Positions 34,222-44,650 of a DNA stretch of 64,000 nt are shown here, piece after piece. Every line of letters begins with the position of its first letter. The first letter of the stretch is position 1. Position numbers and translations under genes: made by a program. The notes beneath the pieces are model-generated. The model was not told the DNA's origin, ran no database searches, and saw only the letters and a list, made by a program, of their open reading frames with translations. This stretch comes from Norana najaformis (lineage: Eukaryota; Annelida; Clitellata; Crassiclitellata; Hormogastridae). The stretch lies in the NCBI GenBank assembly GCA_964023275.1, contig OZ029921.1, positions 4,523,455-4,587,454 of the forward strand. The letters are read 5' to 3'.

Positions 34222-34334
34222 CTATCGATGCTGATGGCTGTCAGGTTGAGGATGGAGGCCGTACAGCACATGACATCGAAGGCCACCCACGTGTCACACA
34301 GGGCGTCACCCAGCTGCCAGAGTTTGTCGTTCAC
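34222..34334 (-). CDS. D2-like receptor exon 2 (ECL1 and TM3)
   Basis: A short 113-nt exon found by reading the minus strand. It has no start codon, so it is not visible as an independent ORF. It codes [16 protein letters not shown] and then [22 protein letters not shown] (residues 128 to 165, with Arg165 split). It contains the TM3 cysteine expected to pair with the ECL2 cysteine (ALCDTW) and the aminergic Asp3.32 (AFDVM). The acceptor is a pyrimidine-rich run ending GTTGTAG; the donor is AG|GTCTAA. It starts in phase 0, matching exon 1, and ends two bases into the Arg codon, matching the single A that opens exon 3. The intronic side of the donor abuts a SINE-B copy (34085-34216). Confidence 0.92.
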
Positions 34335-34494
34335 CTACAACACGGGACAAACAGACTGCATAATTATCCACAGCTGCATTCCTTTTCATCAATCATATTC
34401 ATGACAGTTTGACTGACCAACACACTGACCGACTGACCAAGAGGCTTGCCAACAGTCTCACCGACTGACCAGCAGACTTCTTGACAGCGGGGTG

Positions 34495-34839
34495 GGTTTA
34501 GCTATAGGCTTGGGAAGCGGTTCGCCTCCTCGCCCCTCTTGGTTATATGCCGGCGCCCCTCAGACCAGACCCGTGAATGGTATAGATTCTCTCTCATCTT
34601 ACTTTACACCAGAATCTGGCACCTGTCGTGCATTGTGTGGGTTTTGATCAACCGGCATTCTTTTCACGTGGCTAAACGACTGGAATCTTCGCCGAACATC
34701 TTTGTCCAGCAGAGTCTGGATATCTAAGAACCGCCTTGTCATCATTTCTAGTATTTGTAGTCTTGAAATGTGTAGTCAGAATGTGGCGCCCCTCTGGAAA
34801 TGCTTTTCCCCATCACAAGCAATCCTGGATCCGCCACTG
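34495..34839. mobile_element. hAT-like MITE interrupted by a LINE fragment, receptor intron 1
   Basis: The left part (34495-34575) and right part (34785-34839) match the two halves of the MITEs at 29546 and 47924: a 'ttagctataggc' start, 'cctcttggttatatgccg' middle, and 'gcgcccctctggaaatgc' to 'ctggatccgccactg' end. Between them lies a foreign segment (about 34580-34780). Flanking octamers cttcttga and ctgctcga agree at 6 of 8 positions, a possible decayed target duplication. Confidence 0.6.
34580..34780 (-). pseudogene. LINE-1 fragment inserted in the MITE
   Basis: Its reverse complement matches 35390-35570 over roughly 180 bases, including 'ttcggcgaagattccagt' and 'gttgatcaaaacccacac'. The minus strand reads an RRFQSFSHVKRM-like segment, corresponding to the 'FGHV.RM' motif of LINE ORF2 C-termini. 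The edge nearest 34590-34610 also resembles the intron 2 minisatellite unit ('gtgtaaagtaagatgaga'). Confidence 0.65.
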
Positions 34840-35269
34840 CTGCTCGATTGACCTACCAATTTATCGGGCGAATTTAGACCAGTCTGTCTGATTGAGTGTG
34901 TGTTCTCCATCCGTGCATCCTTTCCTAACGCCATGTTGCATCGCTTCGCAGATTCATCACCGAAAAAGGATGTTGGTGGCGCGTGGTACGGTCAGTTCAG
35001 GCTTCGATGGCCGGTGATTGCACCAGTCGCTTCCCCAACAAAGTCTCATCAATTTCAGGTGTGATAGGACGAAAAAGCCCCAATGGCGACCGACGAAGAA
35101 ACGAGAACATCAATCATACAGCACTTCTGACCGCTAGGTGGTCTTGCGTGTCACAATGCCAACCAGAATCTGACCTCAAAATGCCACGGACCAGACATTG
35201 ACATATGCGTACATACATATGTGCATATGCGTGTACATATGTATAGATACGTAGGCATGAACATATAAA

Positions 35270-35730
35270 GAATATCTGAGACGACGGTACAAAACCAAAT
35301 TTTCCTATACGGATCAAAATGCTGGACAATACGAAAGCGAGATGAGAAAAGCATCCTAGCAACGTACATGAGTTGGTCAAGGAAGATTGCAGGGTTTTCA
35401 AGACTAAAATACTAGAAACGATGACACAAGGAAGTTCTTAGATATCGAAACTCTGCTAAGCAAAGACTTTCGGCGAAGATTCCAGTGTTTGGCCATGTGG
35501 AAAGAATGTCAGTTGATCAAAACCCACACAAACACACACACACACACATGCACGACATGCAAGATGAAAGAAAGAGAAAAAGAACGACCAAGACTGCGCT
35601 GGACAGAAAAATACAAAGGACAACATAATGAGACTTGAACTGAACATGAGACGAGCACTGGACTGGACAAATGACCTAGAAATGAAGATCCTTTATTCGC
35701 ACCTATCGCCGCCAAATGGCTGGCGTAAGT
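35270..35730 (+). pseudogene. LINE-1 ORF2 C-terminal remnant, receptor intron 1
   Basis: Across three frames the plus strand shows LYGSKCWTIRKRDEKSIL, then MSWSRKIAGFSRL, FGHVERMSVDQNP, KRKRTTKTALDR and finally SPPNGWRK with a stop. These are consecutive conserved blocks of an APE-type LINE reverse transcriptase C-terminus, with frameshifts and an internal (CA)n expansion near 35530. It is non-functional, and lies in the first receptor intron antisense to the gene. Confidence 0.8.
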
Positions 35731-35944
35731 AACTGATATGATAATGACGATGGTGACGATGACAATGACGACGACGACGATGATGATACATATACACGTA
35801 TGTGAACGTAAGCAGGTGTGTACCGGAAAATTTTATGACGCTACATCGACGAATTATCGGGTTGTCGAATTGTTTATGAATGGCTGGCGGGCATGTATGT
35901 GTGTATGCAATTATGTATGTATGTAAATATGTATGAAGTATGTA

Positions 35945-36135
35945 TGTATCTTCTTCTTCCTTCTGGCTGGAATTAATCTCCCTTAGGGGAGGTGTCAGGC
36001 ACATAAATCCTTCTTTTCCATTTGTTTCTATCTCCATTATCTTTCTTCAGTCTGAGAAGCTTTAGGTCTTGCTGAATCATGTCTCTCCATCTCTTCTTTT
36101 GTCGTCCCCGACTGCGACGTCCATAAACCTCTGCT
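35945..36135 (-). pseudogene. LINE C-terminal fragment
   Basis: The minus strand reads RRSRGRQKKRWRDMIQQDLK then a LKKDNGDRNKWKRRI-like segment. This is the terminal basic block of an APE-type LINE ORF2, opposite in orientation to the copy at 35270-35730. It lies between two (TATG)n patches. Confidence 0.7.
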
Positions 36136-36209
36136 GTATGCACGCATGCATGTATTAAGACTCTATGTATGTATGTATGTATGTATGCATGTATTAAGAC
36201 TCTTAATAT

Positions 36210-36890
36210 CTGTTATCAACACGTCTCAAAAGCGCTGCACACGTGACCATCCAACTGACGAAAACAAGTGCGTTTTAAGACAGTATGAAAAAGTTTCCTG
36301 AACCGATTCAAATGCAACAATAGGCAGATGGGGAGGAAGCCTTTGCCAAGTGGAAACGATATACCCAGATACATGCGCCTGGAGACCTGGAAAAACACCG
36401 AGATATGCTGACATTCAGATACAAGAGCATCGCAACGGATGCGTAGTCACACGTTCTACTGGTCAAGTGTATCCCACGGGTGAACATCCGGATATTGCGC
36501 CGCTGTCTGTTCTCCCATCCGATTTAGCCATCACATCGATCGCCTGTTGGGCTGAATGAACAGACCTGAAGCGCCTCTGTCCACCGTCTCTGTCAACTGT
36601 TTCCGTCAACCAAGGGTGATATGCCAACCGAATGTTCTAAGGTTGACTGACCCAATTAACCCCAGAATTCGTCCTCTTGTCTCTCAGTCTTTCAGTAAAT
36701 TCGTGGGTCAGTGCGTCTGTCAATGAGTCCTTCAGTCAATCTGCTTTACTGGTCCATCTTCATCCACTTTCTACCCTTCGTTCGATCCTTTTTACTCTCT
36801 TACCCGATGTCTACCCAGCCATAAACCCCGCCTGACCGCCCACAAGTACAGCCGACGTTCATCTGTCAGTCCGTCCATAAACGTAGCAAT
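36210..36890. other. No recognised feature
   Basis: Mixed-composition intronic sequence. A 36216-36414 minus-strand frame of about 60 codons has no recognisable domain. Confidence 0.5.
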
Positions 36891-36894
36891 GAAT

Positions 36895-37090
36895 CCGTGA
36901 ATCTATCCGTCCATTCATCCGTTCATCCATCTATCCATCCAATTATTCTTCCATCCATCCATCCATCTATCCATTTGTACGTCCGTCGATTGATCGATCC
37001 ATCCAGTTATCCATCCATCCACTTATCCATCCAATTATTCTTTCCATACATCCATCCGTTTATTCATTCATTCATCCATCTCTTGTATCA
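36895..37090. repeat. (ATCC)n-rich array
   Basis: Degenerate 'catccatccatctatc' tetranucleotide repeats in receptor intron 1. Reads as a Pro/Ser/Ile/His artefact ORF. Confidence 0.85.
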
Positions 37091-37179
37091 GTGTTGACGT
37101 GTTCGCAATTTAACTACAAATTCTTTCTTTGAATCCGGACCTTCGTCGCTTCCATGACTGTTTTTTCATAACTGTGTAA

Positions 37180-37450
37180 TTCTTCCCTTATGGCCTGGTT
37201 TGCTACGTTGGTTAACGTGTACATCAAAGCCCCTCTGAGCGCGAAGATGCCGGTTCGCGTCCCGGTCGTGGCTTATTGCAGAGATTTGAATATCGGGCTA
37301 GCACGGTCCGTACACCGGGACCTTAAATGGCGTGAGGCTCATTCAAAAGGGCAGCGGTGGTGAAGGATCTCACGAGATTAATTCATTGGAAAATGAGCAG
37401 GGTCGAGGACACACGGTCGCTATAGAAATCTGTGTACATTTAAGTTTATC
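37180..37450 (+). repeat. SINE-A, near full length
   Basis: The head contains an RNA polymerase III B-box-like 'ggttcgcgtcccgg' preceded by a 'ttggttaacgtgt' stretch, so it is tRNA-derived. The body is 'gctagcacggtccgtacac' through 'gtgaaggatctcac' to 'ggtcgaggacacacggtc', and the end is 'tgtacatttaagttt'. At least five other copies occur in the window (21115, 21715, 23090, 39580, 53235, 53690). Lies in receptor intron 1. Confidence 0.75.
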
Positions 37451-37459
37451 ATGTGATTC

Positions 37460-38420
37460 TTTGTAGCTATTCATGTTGGCCGGCGTATTTTCTCGATGCT
37501 CGTGAAATTGCTGAATCATGCGAGTTCTTAGTCGTAGATCAGAATTTACCTTTTATTGATCGATGGCTTCGTTTTCATTAGCAACTCATATGAATTCTGT
37601 AAACTTCATGTCACCCGCAGGACAACTGATGTCAGTTACAGGAGAACAATTCCGATAATGCGTTTAATTATGAATTATGCACTCGATACAATCTTTCATG
37701 CAATACATGTATTACAGACCTACATATTACATTGTTACACGTAATGTATTCATAAAAACAATACACTACACACAATCCTTGAATTAATATATAATATGGG
37801 CCCTATATTCATATAAATATAAGCTTCATACATGTATGTAAGTATGTAAGTGTGCAGGTATATGTGTATGTGGTGTGTCGTGAGCTAGACGCTTAGTCAA
37901 AGCTCAGAAACAAGTCAAAAATAAAATATAAAAAGTTTCTTCTCTTGTTGTGTCTTTTCAACAGACTTTTCATACCGCCATAACTTCGACTCTTCCCCAG
38001 ACTGGCATCCTGCCCCGTATATAATCAATTACGTAAGTAAGTGGGACCTGCCCACCACTTGGTCCTGACAGTGTGTAGGCATGCGATCATGTGTGTGTGT
38101 ATATATATGCATGTATATCTGTATATCTCTGATATATGGTTGATATCTATTTATTCGTCAGTTGAATTCAATACTCTTTCTAGAACAGTTCGACAAAGTT
38201 GTTCTTCGCCTTAATTGGGCGAATTAATTGGGCCAATATAATTATTGATAACAGCGATAAGCAATACCGGGAGTATATATTACGTCAAATCCAGAGTGTA
38301 ATCATATATATGCACAAATGACTATACATTATCGTGATGCAGCCTACATGATGTGTGTATATATATATGATTTCTACATGTATATATTTGAAATATATAC
38401 ACATGATTGACGGCTGAAAT
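37460..38420. other. AT-rich intronic stretch, no gene recognised
   Basis: Contains short (TATG)n, (TG)n and TA-rich patches near 37820-37875, 38090-38140 and 38350-38400. No coding signal. Confidence 0.5.
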
Positions 38421-38429
38421 CTGACTGAA

Positions 38430-38456
38430 AGAGGAGGAGGAGGAGGAGGAGGAGGT
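38430..38456. repeat. (GGA)n microsatellite
   Basis: About eight uninterrupted GGA units in receptor intron 1. Confidence 0.9.
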
Positions 38457-38624
38457 ATGCGAGAAACTTATTGCGCTATATAATCTGGCGCCATGTGGTA
38501 CACGACAGCGGAAGCAAGTTCTGAGGACGAGGTTTTATGGGAGTTTTATAGCGCCACCACAGTGGACAGTCAAGTTTATGGATATCGATGAAGAGAACGA
38601 AATAAGGAGTCTGGTTGCTTCTAA

Positions 38625-38825
38625 TCTAATATAATCTAATATAATATAATAACTTATGAAGCGCCCTAAGCATAAAGGCTTAGGCATCAATCGATGGTCG
38701 CTTCAAGTGAATTCGTAATCAAAATCATAATCTATCGGAGAAGCCAAATCGAATTCTGATAGGTCAGAGAGACCAGAAGCTAGGCTAAGGTGGGTAAGCA
38801 AGATGAGTCTTAAGTTTAAATCGGA
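38625..38825 (-). repeat. SINE-B copy
   Basis: Reverse complement of the 15150-15345 copy: the (AATCT)n tail comes first at 38625, then 'gcttaggcatcaatcgatgg' and 'gataggtcagagagaccaga'. Followed by an (ACAG)n patch at 38865-38885. Confidence 0.7.
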
Positions 38826-39074
38826 ATGACTGTCTGACTTTCTATCTGTCTGCCTGACAGCGTGACAGACAGACAGACAGACGTACAGATAACGTGCAGA
38901 CAGACATGAACAGAGGCAGATGCACAGTGTCACGCTTGACATGCCTATGTAAGAAATATATACATATGATTGAATGACGCAGGTCATTCATTGTTTTGTA
39001 ATGACGATTTCATTTCGTTCTAATTAGATGAGAACAATTTCTTCTCGTCATTAACTTCTCAAACTCGCATTTGC

Positions 39075-39250
39075 GTCAATCTTTCACTCCTTCACCTCCT
39101 TCTCCACTAAGTTCTCTTCCTGCTCTCCATTTTCCTGTTCCTCTTTGTCCTCCTCTCTCCCTTCCCCTCCCCTCCTCCTCTTCCTCCTCTCCTACTGTGC
39201 CCCTTTCTTCCGTGATTCTCTCCTCCACCCTCTCTCCTCCGCTTGTCCAC
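39075..39250. repeat. Pyrimidine-rich (TCC/CTCC) tract
   Basis: Almost purely C/T on the plus strand, with degenerate TCC and TCTCC repeats. Confidence 0.8.
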
Positions 39251-39579
39251 TATTTGTCACAGACGTAGCAGTTAATCAGCCACTTGTTCAGAACGCAGAG
39301 ACACGTTAGCGAAACCGATGCTGCAGATGGGAGCACAGCAAAGAAAAATGCGCACAGCAGAGAAAAATGCGCTAGAGAAATGGGACCATTGACCTTACTA
39401 GACTTACTAGCCTTATTCTTCACGCGTTCTTTCCATTCTGACGTGACTCCGAAATGCAAAAATTCACCGAGTGGGCTACGCTTCGTTAGCCCATAGGAAC
39501 ACTTTCGGCGTTGAGGAGTTTCCGTTTAATTATGAGACAATTTTAGACCTGACATTTTAGACCTAAGTCTTCTAAATAT

Positions 39580-39750
39580 AAATGTACACAGGTTTCTATA
39601 GCGACTGTTTGGCCTCGACCCTGCTCAGTTTTCAATGAATTTATCGAGTGAGATCCTTCACCGCTGCCTGTTTGAATGGGCGCCGCTCTATTTAAAGTCC
39701 CTGTGTACGGACAGTGCTAGCCAGAGATTTAAATCTCTTAAGAACGCCAC
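39580..39750 (-). repeat. SINE-A copy
   Basis: Starts with the complement of the (TTTACA) tail, 'aaatgtacacaggtttct', then 'ggcctcgaccctgctcag', 'gagatccttcaccgctgcc' and 'ctgtgtacggacagtgctag'. 5'-truncated relative to the 37180 copy. Confidence 0.75.
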
Positions 39751-39989
39751 TAGAACGTAAGAGGATTTGATAAAAGGCTGAAAGTAATCGATGCTAGTGC
39801 TGCATTTACCGGCAAATCTCCTGTGGCCTACGCATAGAAGACGACATTATGTGGCCTACTAGAATGAATGTCTAGCTGTACCGTAACACTTAATGTTCTG
39901 CAGCCAATCAGATAATTGAGGCCACACATTACGAGGAATCGACAAGAAATTCAAAACTAAAACTCACCTTTAACCCTAAAATTAGCTGT

Positions 39990-40190
39990 AAGTATTTGTA
40001 TATGTATGTATATATGTAAGTAAGTAAGCAAGCCAGTATATAGGTATGTATGTATGCGAGTATGTATATACGCATATATGTATGCATGTATGTAGGCCTA
40101 TATAGGCAAGTAAGCATAAAGGTAAATAAGTAAGTATGTATGTATGTATTTGTGTATGTAAGTGATTAAGTATGTAAGCATGAACGTATC
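39990..40190. repeat. (TATG)n/(TAAG)n tetranucleotide array
   Basis: Degenerate 'tatgtatgta' and 'aagtaagtaag' blocks in receptor intron 1. Confidence 0.85.
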
Positions 40191-40639
40191 TGTCTATTTA
40201 TACAGCGCCATTCTAAGGAGTTTCACAAAAGTGAATGTATGAGTAATGGCATTTATATAGCGTCTTTTCCAGTCTATTACCTGACAGAATTTGCAGCATA
40301 ATATGTAAATGTTCAAACCACTATGTCACCAGACATGATTTTTCACGAGCGAAACTTAAGAGGCAAGTATACAGTCCTGGTATTTCCGGTGCACAGGTGG
40401 TTGCATGCATGCAGGTAACTAAAGAACTATACAGGTAAAGACAGAAAGCAGACCAGACATTTTGTCGATAGGATGCCGTAGACGTCGGCCAGACATGCGA
40501 TGCCATTGAACGGTCTTGGCACGCTACAAATACGCACATTCCTCTCATGCAAGCAAACATAAATTTTCTAGCTGTGGAGCACAGTCATTGTGACTCACAA
40601 CTAGACTATAGTATTGTATCGTAGATAAGAAGGATCGAC

Positions 40640-40945
40640 ATACAGACAGACGGACACACACACAGCGATAACGAGAAAGAGAGAAAAAGAAGTGGAGAGA
40701 TAAAATGGAAGATACACTGCAGAATTACAGCGAGACAGACAGACAGACAGACAGAGAGCCAAAGAGACAGAGAGCCAGTAATTATTAAGCAGAGAAAGAA
40801 TCAAAAAGCTGGTGAGAGATAAAGAAACAGAGAGGGACAGGCAGACAGAGAGAATGAATGAACCAGAGAAAGATACACAGATGGAGAAAGAGACAGAAAC
40901 AGAGAAACAGAGAGACAGAGAAACAGAGACAGAGAGAAGAAAATG
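40640..40945. repeat. (AGAC)/(GAGA) purine-rich array
   Basis: Degenerate 'agacagacagac' and 'agagaaacagagac' units, A/G plus C only on the plus strand. Confidence 0.85.
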
Positions 40946-41219
40946 AATGTCGAAAGCAAAAGAGACTATAGTTGTGTCGATGAAGAAGTGAATTTCTGAG
41001 AAATGCTACTAATAATGGGTTGAAATTAGGTAGATTCTGTCACGTCGTCTTAGGCGAATATGAGGCTCGGTCACTGCGTGCGAAATGTCCGACGAAAAGC
41101 CGTCGGAAAATCCGTCTCTATCAGTGGAAAATAAGGTTCCAAATGAATAGAAAGCCTTTTCTGTTTTTCTGTCTGCAAGACTCTTCCGGCGAACACAGAG
41201 AAATACATTCATACCATAG

Positions 41220-41410
41220 AAACATACATACATACATACATACACACAGTACATACATACATACATACATACATAATGTATGCATAGACATACAAGACAA
41301 ACTGTGAATGTGTTGTGGCCTCATTAGCATGCGTTGCTACCAGACAGTAAAGCTATATGTATATTTCCTTGCATGTATGTATGTATGTGTATATATGCAT
41401 GTATGTTTTT
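41220..41410. repeat. (ATAC)n and (TATG)n arrays in opposite orientation
   Basis: 'acatacatacatac' at 41222-41275 is followed by 'tgtatgtatgtatg' at 41372-41405. The two complement each other and could pair across a spacer of about 100 bp. Confidence 0.8.
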
Positions 41411-41819
41411 GCGAGGGCACGTGTGGAAGGCAGGTGAGGTTAGGTCAGAAGGTGACACATGCAACATTCTGTTAGGAACACGTGCGCATGCATCTGGTTG
41501 GAAGGAGTGTTTGAGGAAGTGGTTAAAGGAGTGGTTGTCTCGTTGGTTGAGAAGAAGGTATAAAAAGAGAGCTTAAACTGCTGTAAAAAGTTCTTTGTCT
41601 GATGTTGCCGTGTTGGAGAAAGTTCGTTGGTTCTAAGTCGGTTCTGAGGTTTTCTTTGAGATTCATTGAAGTTCGTTGAGTTAACGTGGTTGCTGTCTGA
41701 TGTTCCGTCGAGTGTTCGAGAATTCAGAGTTTTAAACCAACGAACGTTGTATGCTGGTTCGGCCTATACCCCTATAAACCTAATCTTTTTCCTGCATGCA
41801 ACAATATATGTATGCTTGT

Positions 41820-42005
41820 GTCCTTTCTTCATTCAATCCTTCCCTCCCTCCTTCCTTCAATCCTTTCCACCGATCCTTCCATCCACCCATTTATCCCTCC
41901 CTCCCTCTTTCCTCTCTCTTTCTCTCTCCCTCCTTCCCTTCCTTCCTCCCTCCTTCCTTCCATACATGTATCCTTCCTTCATTATTTCCTTCCTCCCTTC
42001 CTTTC
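41820..42005. repeat. (CTTC)/(CTCC) pyrimidine array
   Basis: 'cttccctccctccttcc' repeats, C/T strand bias nearly complete. Confidence 0.85.
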
Positions 42006-42164
42006 AAAGCGCGCTAACTACAAACACATTTGCTTTACCAGGGGAAAACAGCAGAGGCGATAGGCAGGGACCCTTTTCCATCTTCTGATGCAAAAATGAT
42101 GCATAACTTTATGTCTCTGCGTGTGTGCGCCTGAGCTTTCCATTGGTGACTCTTCTCGGTTTCT

Positions 42165-42370
42165 GAGCAATGTTTAGTAACGGTTGAATGTTCTGTTCTT
42201 AGTGACATCGGTTAGAATTTAACATCGTTAAGGCTAGCTTTGATTAGTTTCCGTAGAAGCGGCGCTATAGAGATTTCTCATTACGATTGCGAAAACACAG
42301 CGAAACATTATAAGAGATAAGAACAGATGAAAACAAATTAGAAGATCAACAAGGAACATAATAGGAAGAA
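42165..42370 (+). repeat. Left arm of a 200-bp inverted repeat
   Basis: 'ggcgctatagagatttctc' and 'acatcgttaaggctagct' here are reverse-complemented at 43715-43915, extending to 'gaaaacaaattagaagatca'. Both arms are copies of the same dispersed element. Confidence 0.75.
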
Positions 42371-42599
42371 AACGAACAGAATAAAAGAGTTCGAATAAGA
42401 TCTGACGGAATAAGAACTGTTGGAAAACAGATGTAGGATCGGGTCACATCCCACGCTCGGCCGGTCTATCCAGATCATTTTCTGTCAAATCGAATTAGAT
42501 TGATGCGGGCGGAGTTGCGTGATATGGAAAGAAAACGAAAAGCAGCTGATACAAAATTCCTCCCCTCAATTCCGATTCAATACAGACAGAAGGCGTAAA

Positions 42600-42724
42600 C
42601 TTCCTTCCTTCCTTCCTTCCTTCCTTCCTTCCTTCCTTCCTTCCTTCCTTCCTTCCTTCCTTCCTTCCTCCCTTCCTTCCTTCCTTCCTTCCTTCCTTCC
42701 TTCCTCCCTTCCTTCCTTCCTTCC
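42600..42724. repeat. (TTCC)n microsatellite
   Basis: About 31 near-perfect 4-bp units with two single-base slips. (GGAA)n-like sequence in the opposite sense follows at 42900-42985. Confidence 0.95.
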
Positions 42725-43009
42725 GCACCGGTCAACATTGCAGTCTATGCTCGGAAGAAGTTCCGGGGCCCTGTGCGGGGAGGCGGTCAGGGCTCCTGGC
42801 TGATCGAAGACCCCCGTATGATGGAGAAGGTTCCGTGGTCATCGCCTGAATTGTTTACTCTTGGCAAAGCAAGCTAGCTAGTTTGTGGTTAGTGACCTAT
42901 GAAAGGATGGAAGGAAAGAAGAATTGAAGGTAGGAAGGAAGGAAGAAAGAAGGGAAGCAAGGAAGAAATGAAGGAAGGATGGATCGATGATTGGCTGACT
43001 GAACGATAT

Positions 43010-43060
43010 AGACAGACAGACAGACGGACGGACTGCCTGCCTGCCTGCCTGTCTGTCTGT

Positions 43061-43127
<67 letters not shown>

Positions 43128-43140
43128 ACTCACTGACTCA
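43010..43140. repeat. (CTGC)n microsatellite
   Basis: A short (ACAG)n lead (43010-43025) passes into more than 20 near-perfect 'cctg' units ending in 'ctgactcactgactcac'. Confidence 0.95.
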
Positions 43141-43259
43141 CTGACATAAACCCATAGTAGACATTCAGCCAGAGATACAAGAAGACTGAGAGATAACTGG
43201 AGTGAGAGACCCAGAGGAGAGACCGGAAGAGAGAGAGGAAAAGAGACCAAGAGACGAGC

Positions 43260-43318
43260 TTAAGACAGATAGACAGAGAGACATAGAGATATAGAAACAG
43301 AGAGAGACAGACACTCTA

Positions 43319-43349
<31 letters not shown>

Positions 43350-43375
43350 ATTTCTGTCTCTATCTCTTTCTGACT
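43260..43375. repeat. Inverted (AGAC)n/(CTGT)n hairpin-forming array
   Basis: 'agacagatagacagagag' at the left is complemented by 'ctctctctatttctgtctc' at the right, with a centre near 43310. Confidence 0.75.
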
Positions 43376-43714
43376 CGGAAACTGACAGAGCGCAAATAAG
43401 TTACCTTGAGATTGGACAAAAACATCGAGAAAACATCTACAGAAAAGATCAGAAGTCACTCCGGAGTTTTGATTAAAACATCATGAAATATTCAGCCGAC
43501 TGTGCCGAAATGACTCCGGGAGACTTTCACGGACGACTTGAAAGAAAAGCCCTTCACCTCCAAAAAGTCTGATTTCCATGGTGTTCAAAGAAAAGGTGTG
43601 GACTTAATTTACGGAATTAGCAAAGGGAGTGCATTAGTTTTGTCTATATGCCATGGATTGACCAGTTCAGCCAACCACTGACTAATCTCGGCATCTCGTT
43701 CGTGCTCTTTTATA

Positions 43715-43915
43715 CTGTTCTAATGTGTCCGATTCTATTTCGTGTTGATCTTCTAATTTGTTTTCATCTGTTCGTATCTGTTATAATGTTTCACTGTGTT
43801 TTCGCAATCGTAATGAGAAATCTCTATAGCGCCGCTTCTACTGAAACTAATCAAAGCTAGCCTTAACGATGTTAAATTCTTAACGATGTCACTAAGAACA
43901 GAAGTTTCATCCGTT
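43715..43915 (-). repeat. Right arm of a 200-bp inverted repeat
   Basis: Reverse complement of 42165-42370 with few mismatches. Together the arms enclose the (TTCC)n and (CTGC)n arrays. Confidence 0.75.
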
Positions 43916-44394
43916 ACTTAATATATGAGTAATGTAACTGGAATCTTTATCGATAAATAATTAAATACCCAGATAATAAAAGTTGGTGACACACAGAGCA
44001 AGAAGTTTTAAGAAGCTGATGGTTGCTGGTCATCATATTATCTTACCTCCGCTTCCAGACACTAGGATTTCTGGCCACACTGGTATTCGCTAAGAATATA
44101 CATTATTATCAAACACCTCTGTTCTAGTGCCTTGCAGTATTGGCACCGCTAATGGCACTAGTAATGACAATTAATTAGATGTGCCTATATCATGAAGTCT
44201 GAGGAAATGAGAGGCAGTTTAAACGGCAATTTAAATGGTAAATTAACAACAGATGATTTTAGGTGCCATCTTTTTCGAAAAAAAAGGCGTCGTTAAACAA
44301 AACCAAAGCTAATGTCGATCAGTAGAGGATTCAGATGAGTTCTGAACTTTTTCTGTTCAGTTTTGTTCTAGTTTGGTCCACTCTCTGTCTCTAT

Positions 44395-44499
44395 ATGTCT
44401 ATCTGTCTGTCTGTCTGTCTGTCTCTATGTATGCATGTAGGCCTATGTATGTATGCATGTATGTGTCTGTCTCTATCAATCTATCTACCTAACTAACTA

Positions 44500-44582
<83 letters not shown>

Positions 44583-44625
44583 CTATCTGCCTGCCTGTCT
44601 GTCTGTCTGTCTGTCTGTCTGCTCC
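44395..44625. repeat. Compound (TCTG)n-(TATG)n-(TA)n-(TCTG)n microsatellite
   Basis: Contains an uninterrupted (TA) run of nearly 40 units (about 44500-44577) only about 75 bp from the exon 1 donor, inside receptor intron 1. Confidence 0.95.
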
Positions 44626-44650
44626 TCTCTTTCTCTCTTTAGTTGCCTAC

